Origin: Floccularia luteovirens | Taxonomy: Eukaryota > Basidiomycota > Agaricomycetes > Agaricales > Squamanitaceae | DNA length: 64,000 nucleotides | NCBI GenBank assembly: GCA_009739215.1 | Contig: VSJF01000007.1 | Span: forward strand, 1,364,001 to 1,428,000 | Direction of reading: 5' to 3' | Shown: piece after piece, positions 46,059 to 58,613 of the stretch | Layout: each line of letters starts with the position of its first letter | How positions within the stretch are numbered: position 1 is the stretch's first letter | The notes under the pieces: model-generated | What the model saw: the letters and a program-made list of their open reading frames with translations, nothing else | Told to the model about the DNA's origin: nothing | Database searches by the model: none | Made by a program: the position numbers and the translations under genes

Positions 46059-48739
46059 ATGTCTAACTTTCCTATCGATCTCAAAAATTTCAAAAAGTAA
46101 TGTCTATAAAATTGAGGTTGCTACGTTGCAAGCACTAAAACGACATTTGACCAGGATCTCTCTTGATCCAACAAAGCCCCAGTTATCGCAGGACGAAAAG
46201 GCAGCATTGTTGTCAAATATCCAACTCCTTCGAGATGCAATAGTGTTATTCACTGCAACAGGAGCTGCGAGAGGGGTCAGTGGTCATACTGGTAAGAGTT
46301 TAGTATTATCTCAACACTCTGACATCCTGACATGCCAGAATAGGCGGGGCTTATGATACTGTGCCAGAAGTCTGCATTTTACTCGCACTTTTTGAAAACT
46401 CGAAAAAATTCTATCCTGTAGTCTTCGATGAAGCTGGTAGGTTCAGACTAGTACGACGAATCTCGAAAGTATACAATCCTGCATTCTAGGTCATCGTGTC
46501 GCAACGCAGTACATTCTCGCCGCTTTGGAAGGATCTCTCCCAGCAGAACACCTGATGCACTATCGGGAAGCAAATTCCAAACTGCCCGGTCATCCGGAGT
46601 TAGGCTTGACCCCAGGTGTAAAATTCTCATCTGGGCGACTCGGGCACATGTGGTATGATCAACTTCCTACTAATTATGTACTTCCCAAGAATTGACAATT
46701 ACATTCAGGCCTTTCGTAAACGGCGTGGCACTCGCAAATCGCGACCAGACTGTTTTCTGTCTTGGTTCCGATGGTTCCCAACAAGAAGGAAACGACGCAG
46801 AAGCTGCTCGCCTTGCGGTCGCACAAAATTTGAATGTGAAGCTTCTGATTGATGACAATGACGTCACCATTGCTGGTCACCCATCCGAGTACCTCAAAGG
46901 GTACGATGTTGGAAAGACATTAGCTGGGCATGGCCTCAAGGTCCTCACCGTGCAAGGAGAGGATATTGATGCGCTTTGGGGAGCGTTCTCATCTATCATC
47001 ACTCACCAAGGACCTGCTGCCAGTACGTCAATTCTTTATCTTCATAAGTGACGCTTTTGACATATCGCTTTCAGTCATAAGCAAACGTGTTATGGCTCCT
47101 GGAATCCCAGATATTGAAGGAAGCTCGCACGGTCATGATGTCGTTCCCATCAAATCTGCCGTTAAGTATCTACAAGCAAGGGGCTACGCACATCTCACCA
47201 ATATCTACGATGGCATTAAACCAAGCTCTCAACCATATCTCCATATTGGATCTTCCAAAGAGATTGGTGCCAACCGTGTTGTATTCGGTGAAGCAGTTAA
47301 CTTGGTTCTGGACAAACTCAGCAAAGAAGAAGCTGCGAAGAAAGTTATGGTCATTGATAGTACGTTACTTCATCACCTATGATTTTCAAACTCATAAAAT
47401 GTATAGGTGACTTGGAGGGCTCAACTGGATTGAAGGTTATTCACCAAAAGCATCCCGAGGTGTTTGTACCCTCTGGAATTATGGAGCGCGGTAACTTCTC
47501 CGCTGCTGCTGGTTTTGGTTTTGCCCCAGATCAATTTGGTGTCTTCTCAACATTCTCTGCTTTCCTTGAAATGGTTATTTCTGAAGTCACCATGGCTCGT
47601 CTAAATAACTGCAACGTACTTTGCCATTTCTCTCATTCTGGAGGTGCGGAACTTATTTTTCTTGTGTGACTATCATTGAATAATATTTTATTTTACAGTT
47701 GATGAGGTGCGCTTAAGCTCTTTATATATGAAAGATAATACTGATGGAGTTGATTCAATCATCCTTTATTAGATGGTTAGCACTCCACTAGACTCTGATT
47801 CGCACTTGATATCTAAAACACTTTTTACTCATGTAGGCTGACAATACGTGCCATTTCGGTGGGTGCTTCCCCCTCTACAGTGGTTTCCTGTGTTCATAGT
47901 TTTATATCAGGTGTCAACAGCTTTTTCGCAGATAATGGTCTTCCAGATACTCACTCTTTCCTTTACTTCCCTGCTGATCCCGCCCAAATGATCGCAATTA
48001 TTCAACGTGTCTTCTTTGAGCGTGGTCTCCGTTTCGTTTTCTCTACACGCTCCAAAGTTCCATGGATCCTCAAGGAAGATGGGAAGACCAGATTTTTCGA
48101 TGAGAACTATAAATTTGTTCCTGGAAAAGACGAAATCATCGCCGAGGGCACGGCTGGATACGTTGTTAGTTTCGGCGAGATGTTGTACAGATCTTGGGAT
48201 GCAGTTCTACGCTGCAGGCAACAAGGTCTCAATGTTGGACTGATCAACAAACCTTCATTGAATGTTGTGGATGAACAGGCATGAGAATTGTTGCATACCT
48301 ATCTGCAACCTGCTAATAACCTTGACAGATGATCATGAAAATCGGACAAAGCCCGTTCGTTCTTGTTGTTGAATCATTCAACCAGAAGACAGGGGTATGT
48401 GGCGGTAATCAATCCAGAACCTTCGTGCTGATATATGTTGCAGCTGGGATCTAAATTCGGGACCTGGCTATTGGAGCGTCAGTTGACTCCGAAATACGGC
48501 TATATGGGTACCACGAAAGAAGGTTCGAGTTTCCATCTGTCTCTATATTGATGATTTTGCAACCAGCTCACTCTTTGTCACAGGATGTGGTGGTCTGTGG
48601 GAGCAAATTCCATATCAGAACCTAGATCCGCAATGTCGGTGTCTTCTCTGCAAAATTATTCTTCCCCGCTTATTACTGATATATATTCGGTTCTATTCTC
48701 ACAGCTATCATCTTGAAAATCAAACAACTTTCTCAATGA
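46059..48739 (+). CDS. transketolase-family enzyme (fungal DHA-synthase/transketolase-like), apparent frameshift in exon 1
   Basis: Thiamine-diphosphate enzyme of the transketolase superfamily, about 680 residues, presumably transferring two-carbon units between sugar phosphates; the exact substrate is not readable. Exon 1 from the ATG at 46059 encodes MSNFPIDLKNFK and then hits a stop at an AAAAA run (46092-46096). Removing one A keeps the frame open into VATLQALKRHLTRISLDP, so an extra base is suspected. Onward: GAARGVSGHTGGAYDTVPEV, FDEAGHRVATQYIL, HMWPFVNGVALANRDQ, TPP/Mg region LGSDGSQQEGNDAEA with DDNDVTIAGH, LTVQGEDIDALWGA, SSHGHDVVPIKS, the pyrimidine-binding domain (FVPSGIMERGNFSAAAGFGF, HFSHSG) and the C-terminal domain (FVLVVESFNQKTG, GGLWEQIPYQNL), ending at 48739. 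About 11 introns are inferred. The canonical GDG appears as SDG. Confidence 0.88.
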
Positions 48740-49602
48740 ATGGTCTCAAGTTGAAGCCTGAGCTTTATGAAAGAAATGGGAGAAGTCAATGTATGTATTG
48801 TACGTATCAAAGGAAAAAAAAACAAATATGATGGGTATGAAGCCATCTTATACAGAACTGATTGATTGTACACAACGCTGTTCAATATACCTCCACTTAA
48901 GGGCTCACGAGACATTTAGATGTCAACTGGATAAGGTAATTTTCCTCGCAACCGAGCCATCTGTCAGAAACAAATATCTGTGGCTCTTCATACACATCGC
49001 AATACTTAGGAAAAACTACTTATTCTGAATAGCGGCGATAAACTTGTGGATGAATAGATATACCGATATATATTGGCTGCCGTTAACACCTTCTGTGATA
49101 TGCTAACCACCATGACAAGCTGCTCTTTCCCATATTCCCATAGACTGCATCTGCCCAAATTGACTGCATCACAAAACTCTAGAGGTGCTGCGGTCACGAT
49201 CCCCTGTCATCAACACGACGGTCCTTTCTGATCCGTATTCGTGATACGAGGAGGGCCAAAGTGTAATTTAGACAGGACAGCTGTGTGGCCTTTAAATAGA
49301 ACAATCCGATCTAGTATTTGGATAAACGGAACTTCCGTCGTATCAGTCTTTCGAGGCCATCTGATCACAAAACAACGATGTCTTGGGACTTTGTATCAGA
49401 TTTAGGAGTTAGCGATATGTCATACAGGTGTCCAGATGGTCCACCAGGCTGCCTAATGGGGCGAATAAATCCCAGTTCTTACTACTATATCGCCAAGTTT
49501 TTTCGCAACTGCACTCCATACGGTCTCGGAGTACTCAACCCCGTCAGTTCAGAGATATAAATTAGGGGTTCACATCGTTGCATCTGCCCTACTTCCATCG
49601 CT
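48740..49602. other. intergenic region upstream of homogentisate dioxygenase
   Basis: About 0.86 kb. A frame at 49318-49560 opens on a TTG codon and lacks a domain; it overlaps the probable promoter and 5' leader of the next gene. Confidence 0.4.
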
Positions 49603-51802
49603 ATGCCTCTCACATCATCTGGTACATCTGCTGCAGGTTCGTTTTCAACAAGTACGTCCGAGAAGGACCCATATCAATACCAAGTTGGGTTCGGGAATGC
49701 TTTTGCTAGCGAAGCATTGTAATACTTTTCTACCATTATCCGTGAACGTATCGTTATGCTAACATCTCTTAGGCCTGGGACACTCCCTCAAGGTCAAAAC
49801 ATGCCACAAAAGAATAAATATGACCTTTATACAGAAGGGGTAGGTTCATATGAAATATTCAAGTCTGAATATCGTAATGCTAAAATGCCGTATAGATGAC
49901 TGGATCGTCGTTCGTGGCTCCTAGGGACCAAAATCTACATTCGTGAGTAATGTTGAACCCTAAGCTGTGAATGGGAATCCCAACCTTACTGTATGCACTT
50001 TAGGTTTCTTTATCGTATTAGACCATCTGTCGCTCACAAAGGATTCACGCGACTACCCGATAACCCCGATGTATGTACCATATCGATCACATTTCTAAAA
50101 AAAATCATTAATCAAAGATCACAGCTCGAGTCGTGCTTTTTACCAATCAATAACAAAGTTCATGTCAGCCCAACGCAACTTGCATGGCTCCCCTTCGCCT
50201 TGCCTCCCGACTCGGAGAAAGTTGACTTCATTGATGGCTTGAAAACGATTGCTGGAAATGGGGACCCTACGTTACGAGAAGGCCTCGCAATTAGCATGTA
50301 TCTCGCCAACACCTCCATGGACAAGAAGGCTTTTTGTAACAATGACGGCGACATGTTGATTCTTCCCCAGCAAGGTCGATTAGATATTCAAACCGAGTTT
50401 GGAAAGTGAGTAATCCAACACATATAGACGCACAAGCGATATGTTTAAGTGCATATATACAGGCTGATGGTGCGACCTGGCGAACTACTTGTCATACAGA
50501 GGGGAATGAAGTTCAAGGTTATACTTCCTGATGGTCCCTCCCGTGGATGTAAGTTCGTTTGAATCCATTATCCGGGTAGCCTCGTGACAAATCTTCTCCA
50601 GATATTCAAGAGTTATTTGGCTCTCATTGGGAGCTTCCAGAACTTGGACCGCTTGGTTCACATGGTCTAGCCAACGCTCGAGACTTCGAGTTCCCTATGG
50701 CGAGCTTCGATATTGATCAAACCCAATGGGAAAGTGAGTTTTCTTCTTGATCTCCGTTTGAACATATTTTCAAGATGGTACAACAGTTGTTTATAAGTAA
50801 TTACTAATCACGCTCACTTTGTTATTTGGGTTGATATTCATCATGTTACAGGGTTTGCGGGCAATTACATGTCTCGACTCAGGAACATACACCCTTCGAT
50901 GTAGTAGCCTGGCACGGAAAGTACGTGTTAAATTTTACATGATTTTATGGGACTTACCTTTTACATGTAGTTATGTCCCATACAAATATGCGATGGAGAA
51001 ATTCACAGGCGTTGGGAGCATATCCAAGGACCATATCGATCCCTCGATATTCTGCGTTCTCACTGCGAAATCAAAACAGCCAGGTGTCCCGTTGACGGAT
51101 TTCTTAATTTTCAGTCCAAGATGGGAAGTTTCAACAAATACGTTCAGGCCACCTGTGAGTGTATGCATATTATCAGCTTTCGGCATGTCTCTAATCTATC
51201 GCACAGTACTATCATCGCAACGCGGCCACTGAATTCATGGGTTTGTTATATGGTGTCTATGGTGGAAGGAGTGATGGGTTCCAGCCAGGTACTGTCATAA
51301 ACTTGCTTGCGAAATATATTCTAACTATTCCTAAGGGGGTGCAAGCTATGAGACAGGATTTTGTCCACATGGAGGTAAATTCCACACTCCTAAAAATGTT
51401 TTTTGATCACTAATAGTATCCTATCAGTATCCTACGATGTTTTCAAAGAGGCAACAGAAGAAACACTACAGCCAAGGCGTATCTCTGAAGGAACGATAGG
51501 TAAAGCAAGCAGCAAAAGAAACTATTAGAACTAATAATATATAGCATTTATGTTTGAAACGAGTATGATGTTGACCATTACCGACTTTGCTATGAACAGA
51601 TCTGGGAAGCTGCATGGTCAGTATTTCTTAAAGGTTTGCTTTGAAATCCACTTGGCTAATGTTTTTATTAGTACATGATCCTAAAATGTGGGATGGTCTG
51701 AAGGGCCAATTCATGAACCATTTGCCTGCGATCAATGACGAGCTTAAGGCTGCTGGCCGTCCTGGATTAGGGGCAGAGCTCAGCGCATATGGCAAAAACT
51801 AA
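49603..51802 (+). CDS. hmgA: homogentisate 1,2-dioxygenase
   Basis: Non-haem Fe(II) cupin dioxygenase (EC 1.13.11.5) that opens the ring of homogentisate to maleylacetoacetate in Phe/Tyr catabolism; cytosolic. The ATG at 49603 starts MPLTSSGTSAAGSFS. Family blocks in order: YQYQVGFGNAFASEALPGTL, FVAPRDQNLHSFLYRIRPS, LAWLPFALP, FCNNDGDMLILPQQG, LLVIQRGMKFKV, YIQELFGSHWELPELGPLG, EHTPFDVVAWHG, YVPYKYAMEKF, GVPLTDFLIFSPRW, YYHRNAATEFMGLLYG (His and Glu iron ligands), GASYETGFCPHG (third ligand His), ISEGTIAFMFETSMM. The C-terminus is GLGAELSAYGKN-stop at 51800-51802. At least ten introns are inferred, including one splitting IVYK from VCGQLHV. Length (about 450 residues) is normal. The other genes of the pathway (fumarylacetoacetate hydrolase, maleylacetoacetate isomerase) are not adjacent. 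Confidence 0.95.
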
Positions 51803-52508
51803 TCTTGGTAGGTGCGTGGTTATCTCATCCACTGGCGTGTGAATGGGTAGCTTATATTATTGTCAGAATGAAGATGAAAAGCGACTTGGGAATGTAAATC
51901 TCAACTGGAGAATATATGTCTATGCATTTCTACCTTGAATGTATCATAAATGGGTATGAACTAATAAAATATGTCTGTAATTGATTGGGATATAGAAGGT
52001 TGTCAACACATCATTCATTACTAGATACTATACTAACAAGGCGACAACTGTACAGGGTGATGTCGATGGATCTATGGATCCATCTGATATCCGCGATGAG
52101 GTACTTATTATTTGGGTATATTGTGCAAGGCCTTCGGATTCCGTCCTCGGGGCAACCCCGGACCTCTTAATTCGTAAAAAAATCCAGGCACGGGCCTCTT
52201 GGAATTAGAGCGGAATTTAAGTATAATAATTAAAGCAGACCGTGAGTTCATTCACAGTTGGTTATCAATTACCGGCATTCCGTGTGAAACATAAGCCTGG
52301 GTTTTTACTCAGGTTGCTGCGGAATCGAAGTGGGCCTACTTGATTCTAGATCAGAGGAAAGATCCAATGTATGAACTTTAAAAAATGCATCGACGGTTAG
52401 AAGACAGTGATTTCGAGTTGAAACCCAAATTTTTTATATGAAATGACGACTGTTATTGAAGAGACTACTATGGTTCCTTGTAAGTAATGATAGGTACATT
52501 GCCAATGT
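51803..52508. other. convergent intergenic region
   Basis: About 0.7 kb between the 3' ends of homogentisate dioxygenase and phosphatase A. No coding signal beyond short random frames (for example 51985-52170). Confidence 0.45.
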
Positions 52509-54638
52509 TCACCCATGACGCCTAGGGTTCGGTACCTGACCATCAACAATATTATCGGGAATAGGAACAGTGATGTTTCCGAGGCAGCTGAATTCGAAAT
52601 CAACCTCAGAGAGACGACGCTTCATTCCGTCGATGAATGTTTGCAAATCGCACAAACCGTCATTGTTAGGTTTGCATCCCTGGATTCCCGTAAGAGGCAA
52701 TACTCCGTCATTCAAGATCCAACGAATATGGGTCGGCTTCTTAGAATTTGAAGCGGGACAGGAGAGAACTTGCCCGACTAAGTTGGAGGCAAATGGTGCG
52801 ATTTGGCTCACGAAATACGTCTTAAGAGATTATGTTTGGTTAGGAGTTGTATGCTAATTACCAAATGTTTAACCCACCTGCTTCTTTGGAATATGGTCTG
52901 TAGGTAAAGGTCCGTTTGCAGCTAGACTGGTGAAATTCATAGCAACGGTAACTGAGCATCCGATGTTAATAATCTGTATAGATAATGAATCACAAGAACC
53001 TACTTGCAGCCATTGTATTGTCATGAGACGCATCCACGTAGATTGGCTGATTTAATGGGAAAGTGACAGGGTTTGACACAATTGTCTTGTTGACGGAGGT
53101 GTTGTCCTCTGTGATGCGTACTTGGGTGAGACGAGACACGAGTTCTTGAACCCAACCAATTCCTATAGCACTTGAGGTCGGACTTCCTGGACCGTTCGTA
53201 TACCAGAAACCCAGATCTTTGGACAAATGAACAAATTTAACTCTAATGTAGATAATTAGTACACACCGTTGAAGTACTCGTAACCTTTCCATTCATCCTC
53301 TGTGAACAGATCGCAGAATTTAGAAAAGCCTAGAGATTCAGTCTTCCTGTATGTCAGTCTCAATGTCTGGGACACGGGCGACTGGTTATATACCTCGTAT
53401 GCACAAAGTTGTTGCATGGCAATCAAGTGAGTGACGTTAAGGTCTATCCCCTTGATAGATGGAGCGAGTCGCTTGACAGCATCTTTCAAGTAAACCTGTG
53501 CCCATTTGGCACTTTGCACTCCACCAAAACCTCCAATCGTCGCATTGTTAGCATTCGGACAATTTCCGAAAGGTGCAAGAGTATTATTCTGTCCGAGAGC
53601 TTCGATCGTGACCAACTGGTGGTAGTCTTGTTGGTAGGTCTGTACACCGAAAAACCCTGCGGCAAAGTTTAACCTGAATAGAATTTGAGGTTAATAATCA
53701 TAATATTTACAAAAATTATACTTACGCGGAATCCAACATTCGAGCTAAAACGACCAAATCAGAATTTGAATAAACCACGATGTTGTCAAAAATGCATACC
53801 TTCTGATGTGGTGCGCCAGACAGGTAGGTCCTTGAAACCCTTCAAAAGATCACCTGAATGACATTTAAGAAATAGGTCTAAGTGGAGATGTAATAAATAT
53901 ACCATATTTAATCCTAAATCCTATTCCGAGATTATATCTGGCGTGCAAAGTTAAAATAATGAGGAAAGCACGTTAGTCAATGTGCTTACAGTTGAGATCG
54001 ACCAAACGGGTTCAAAATTTCGGCACCAAGTTTGTATGTCCAAGTATTCAAGAACTCTAATGGGCCCGATGCACTAAATCCGGATCCCTTTACTGCTGCT
54101 TGAAGGACTCCAGCGAAATTAGCGGGTCCGGAGCCAGCGGTAGGGTACCTGGCACCATGACGGTGCAATAAATAAACCTGAGTTAACTCACACCCAGATG
54201 GTATCAAGGGTGAAGCATTAGGTAAACCAAACGACTTGACAGACTGCCAAGGGGCAAGATTTCCTGTATGTGAAAAAATATCAAATTCTGAACTTTTCGC
54301 ATTAGATGCGTTTGGTCGTATCAAGGGAAAGACTGAATCGACAAGGGCTGCAACAGGAGCCGTTGCAATAGCCTGTGCCTCATCCCCAGCTGCCGGTAAT
54401 AATTTTCTCAGTAGTGCAACCTAAAACTATACATAATTAGCGACTTACTGGGAGTTGGGCCAGGGAATCCAACTTGGCTGCCATCGGGGAAAAATGTATC
54501 GGTTGCAGTCACGGTCACACCAGCAGGTGGGAACTCGAAACTTGAAGTCGACCCAGCGAAGGCAGACCCCGCTTCTCTGGCTGTGGTGTGAGCACAGAGC
54601 GCTCCCTCAATTAGAGACAAAGCGATAACAAGACGCAT
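52509..54638 (-). CDS. secreted histidine acid phosphatase (phytase-like), tandem copy A
   Basis: Extracellular histidine phosphatase (clade 2) that releases phosphate from organic esters and possibly phytate. The ATG at 54638 begins MRLVIALSLIEGALC, a signal peptide. After an intron come ALVDSVFPLIRPN, APWQSVKSFGLP and the catalytic motif LLHRHGARYPT (about 54140-54170), with the nucleophile His in RHGxRxP. Further exons carry FLNTWTYKLGAEIL, NFAAGFFGVQTYQQDY, SLGFSKFCDLFTEDEWKGY, GIGWVQELVSRLTQVR and PIYVDASHDNTM, where HD is the proton-donor pair. The C-terminal half is IAPFASNLVGQVLSCPAS, HIRWILNDGVLPL and VDGQVPNPRRHG, ending at 52509. About nine introns are inferred. It is near-identical to copy B, introns included. 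Confidence 0.92.
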
Positions 54639-55568
54639 GGTAAAGCTTGAAAGGAGCCTTGAGATATCGTTGCTTCATCGAAACCAGGTGCGGCCATGGT
54701 ATTTATACTAATAATCAGATGGCGGAATGGTTACCCCAATACCTTATTTGTAGCGAAGAAGTACAGTCTAGCAGAGATAACAATAGGTTAGCAGCATGAA
54801 CGTGTGTAGGATCTGCGAGGTCAAAGGTACAAATAAAAACCACTAGCCATATATGTTCACAAGACCACATGTAGATTAAACGTTTAGATTCAGATCAGTT
54901 TCTACTGAAAGGGTACCATTCTAGGAAGTATCATACGGAAGATAAGTCCGTACGACTGTAAGGCGTGCTTTGTGCACGGCGGTGCCCGCTACTGTTTTCC
55001 CATGAAGGTGACATTAAGAATTCGAAGAAAAGAATAGGATGTGTACAACGAGTATTTTACAAGGGGTATTTACCATTTAGCAACGCGTGAACGTTTGAGT
55101 AGCATCTAAAATTAAAGAGTGGCATGTAGGATATTTTTTTAAACACCGTTTTGGTGTCACAAGTATGGCGAAGTCAGAGTTTATAGAGGGCTTGTTAGTT
55201 TAATTAAACCATCCATTTTTTTGTCAATAGGAGGTTTTGTCTTTTTTTGCGGTTGCAGGATTTGTTGTCACTAGGAGCGTTGGCCATTTCGATATCAATG
55301 TCTGATTCATGTGTATCTCTTTTGTAGGAAGAAGGGTAAACGCTCTGAAGGCTAAGTTCAAGGATATTGATGTGGATTATTGGTGTTGGACTGTTGACAT
55401 TTGTCATAAGCTGAATCATCTTCACACAACAATGACTTCTCTAAAGCCACCAATAGTCCCAACCAAAAAAAAAAATGAAACCAAATGTCCGACATCGACG
55501 ACGACGGGAAAAAGTGTCAAAAAATACAAAATAGCTACTGTTACTTAAAGAGGCTAATATTCAAACGT
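54639..55568. other. intergenic region between phosphatase copies A and B
   Basis: Carries the copy A promoter. Sequence up to about 54960 matches the region upstream of copy B apart from an insertion there. A plus-strand frame at 55309-55548 shows no domain. Confidence 0.5.
54701..54710 (-). promoter_or_regulatory. TATA-like box of phosphatase copy A
   Basis: TAGTATAAAT on the minus strand, about 63 nt before the ATG. An identical element stands at a similar distance before copy B (near 57762-57771), and a similar TATAAATA stands before copy C. Confidence 0.55.
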
Positions 55569-57705
55569 TCACCCATGACGCCTCGGATTCGGTAACTGAC
55601 CATCAACAATATTGTCGGGAACAGGAACAGTAAAGTTTCCGAAGCAGCTGAATTCGAAGTCAACCTCAGAGAGACGACGCTTCATTCCGTCGATGAATGT
55701 TTGTAAATCGCACAGTCCATCATTGTTAGGTTTGCATCCTTCGATTCCCGTAAGAGGCAATACTCCGTCATTCAGGATCCAACGAATATGGGTCGGCTTC
55801 TTAGAATTTGAAGCGGGACAAGAGAGAACTTGTCCGACTAAGTTGGAGGCAAATGGTGCGATTTGATTCACGAAATACGTCTAAGAGATTATGTTCGGTA
55901 AGGAATTGTATACTGATCGCGAAATTTTGGGGTTTGAACTTACCTGCTTCTTTGGAATGTGGTCTGTAGGTAAAGGTCCGTTTGCAGCTAGACTGGTGAA
56001 ATTCATAGCAACGAAAACTGATCATCCGATGTCAATTATCAGCATAGACAATAGATTACGACAACCTACTTGCGGATAATACCGTGTCATGAGATGCATC
56101 CACGTAGATTGGCTGATTTAATGGGAAAGTGACAGGATCTGATACAATTGTTTTGTTGACGGTGGTGTTGTCCTCTGTGATGCGTACTTGGGTGAGACGA
56201 GACACGAGTTCTTGAACCCAACCAATTCCCATTGCACTTGAGGTCGGATTTCCCGGGCCGTTGGAATACCAAAAAGACAAATCTTTTGACAAATGAACAA
56301 ATTTAACCCTGACGTAGATAATTAGCACATACCATTGAAGTACTCGTAACCTTTCCATTCATCCTCTGTGAACAGATCGCAGAATTTAGAAAAGCCTAGA
56401 GATACAGTCTTCCTGTATGTCAGTCCCAACATCTGGGATACAAGTAACTGGGTATATACCTCATATGCACAAAGTTGTTGCATGGCAACTAAGTGAGTGA
56501 CATTAAGATCTATCCCCTTGATAGATGGGGCAAGTCGCTTGACAGCATCTTTCAAGTAAACTTGTGCCCATTTGGCACTTTGGCCTCCACCAAAACCTCC
56601 AATCGCATTGTTAGAGTTTGGACAATTGTCGTAGGGTGCAAGTGTATTATTCTGTCCATCAGTTTCAACCATGATCAACTGGTGGTAGTCTTGTTGGTAT
56701 GTCTGTACACCGAAAAACCCTGCGGCAAAGTTTAACCTGAACAGAATGTGAGGTCAATAAATACCATATTTATGAAAAGTTTACTTACGCGGAATCCAAC
56801 ATTCGAGCTAAAACGACCAAATCAGAATTTGAATAAACCACGATGTTGTCAAAAATGCATACCTTCTGATGTGGTGCGCCAGACAGGCAGATCCTTGAAA
56901 CTCTTCAAAAGATCACCTGAATGACATTTAACAATTATGTCCAAGTGGAAATATATTGATAATACCATATTTCACCCTAAATCCTATTCCAAGATTGAAT
57001 CTAGCGTACAAAGTTGGAATAATGAGAAAATCACACTTGAAGTCAATGTGCTTACAGTTGAGATCGACCGAATGGTGTCAAAATTTCGGCACCAAGTTTG
57101 TAAGTCCAAGTATTCAAGAACTCTAATGGGCCCGATGCACTAAATCCGGATCCCTTTGCCGCTGCGTTAAGTATACCAGCGAAAGAAGCAGGTGGAGAGC
57201 CACTAGTAGGGTATCTGGCACCATGACGGTGCAATAAATGAACTTGAGTTAACTCACACCCAGATGGTATCAAAGGTGAAGCGTTAGGTAAACCAAACGA
57301 CTTGACAGACTGCCAAGGGGCAAGATTCCCCACATGTGAAAGAACATCGAATTTTGAACTTTTCGCATTGGATGCGTCTGGTCGTATCAAAGGGAAGACT
57401 GAATCGACGAGGGCGGGAGCAGGAGCCGTTGCAATAGCCTGTGCCTCATCCCCAGCTGCCAGATTATTTTCTCAGTGGTGTAGTAACCCAAAATTATGCA
57501 TAATTAGCAACTTACTGGGAGTTGGGCCGGGAAACCCAACTCGGCTGCCATCGGGGAAAAATGTATCGGTTGCAGTCACGGTCACACCAGCAGGTGGGAA
57601 CTCGAAACTTGAAGTCGACCCAGCGAAGGCAGACCCCGCTTCTCTGGCTGTGGTGTGAGCACAGAGCGCTCCCTCAATGAGAGACAGTGCGATAACAAGA
57701 CGCAT
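55569..57705 (-). CDS. secreted histidine acid phosphatase (phytase-like), tandem copy B
   Basis: Near-duplicate of copy A. The signal peptide and first exon (MRLVIALSLIEGALCAHTT) are the same, and so are the exon borders and much of the intron sequence. The catalytic RHGARYPTS lies near 57205-57240 and the HD pair is in PIYVDASHDTVL near 56080-56110. Differences are scattered substitutions (for example GGFGGGQSAKW versus GGFGGVQSAKW) and small indels. The stop is at 55569. No lesion was found, so both copies should be active. Extracellular phosphate acquisition from organic phosphates is expected. The promoter carries an insertion of about 300 bases not present upstream of copy A. Confidence 0.92.
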
Positions 57706-58613
57706 GGTGAAGCTTGCTCCTTGGAACGTCAGGGCTTCATAGAAATGTGGTGCGGCTATGGTATTTATACTAATAATCAGATGTCGGAATGGTTACTCCA
57801 ATACCTTACTTGTAGCAAAGAAGCATAATCTGGCACAAAGAGTAGGGATAACAATAGGTGAGTATATTTTTGGACCAGCGTACATGCCATACCCAATGCA
57901 ACGGTGATGCCATAATTTTTAGAAATCCCTACCTTGGGGACCCCGAGCGTGAGAGACAGCCATGAGGCCATGAGGCATAAACACCGCTATCGGCGGTGGA
58001 TTTGAAAGCACTGCGCAATGAAGAGGTTCGTACTTGATGCTAGGGTAGAGGTTTCAAAATAAATAACAGCAACTTTAGAACGTAACGTCACACTCACCGG
58101 CAACCTTCTTTACGTATCCAGCGTTCACACTCCTCCACAAAAATGACAGAATCCTAAAAGACAGCATGAACGTGCGTAGGGTTGAGGTCACTGGTACAAA
58201 GAAAAACCAACAGCCATATGGTCACAACACCACATGTGTTTGGATGTACATTGCATATTTTGGTTTCTGATTAGGTTTCACTGAAGTGACATCTTGACAT
58301 TCTAGGAAATATCACTTCAGCATTTTGATTCGCATGAGTAAGCTATGAATACAGCAGAGACAGAAAAGCTCATTTTCGTGTTATGGGTAAAGGTATCATA
58401 CAACAGCGTGCGGAAGGTCGAATAGCTATCGAGAAGTAACAATTGTAAAAGACCGTATGTTTTCAAAAAATGAGTGGGTATAGAAGAACAAAAGATCATT
58501 TCCTAAGAAAGATGTAGAGAAGGGCATGGTTTGGAATCACACGTTTTAAACAAATAATCATGAACTTAAGTGGTACCCATAAACTCTATTAATTAAATAG
58601 AAGATGGTGCTCT
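57706..58613. other. intergenic region between phosphatase copies B and C
   Basis: Contains the copy B promoter, the insertion at about 57860-58160, then sequence similar to the copy A upstream region to about 58330, then the 3' flank of copy C. Confidence 0.5.
57762..57771 (-). promoter_or_regulatory. TATA-like box of phosphatase copy B
   Basis: Minus-strand TAGTATAAAT, duplicated from the copy A promoter and about 57 nt before the ATG. Confidence 0.55.

Noticed and set aside
52515..52857. Plus-strand frames across the 3' ends of the phosphatase genes (also 55612-55866)
   Set aside because: Repeated antisense images of the conserved phosphatase C-terminus, duplicated along with it.
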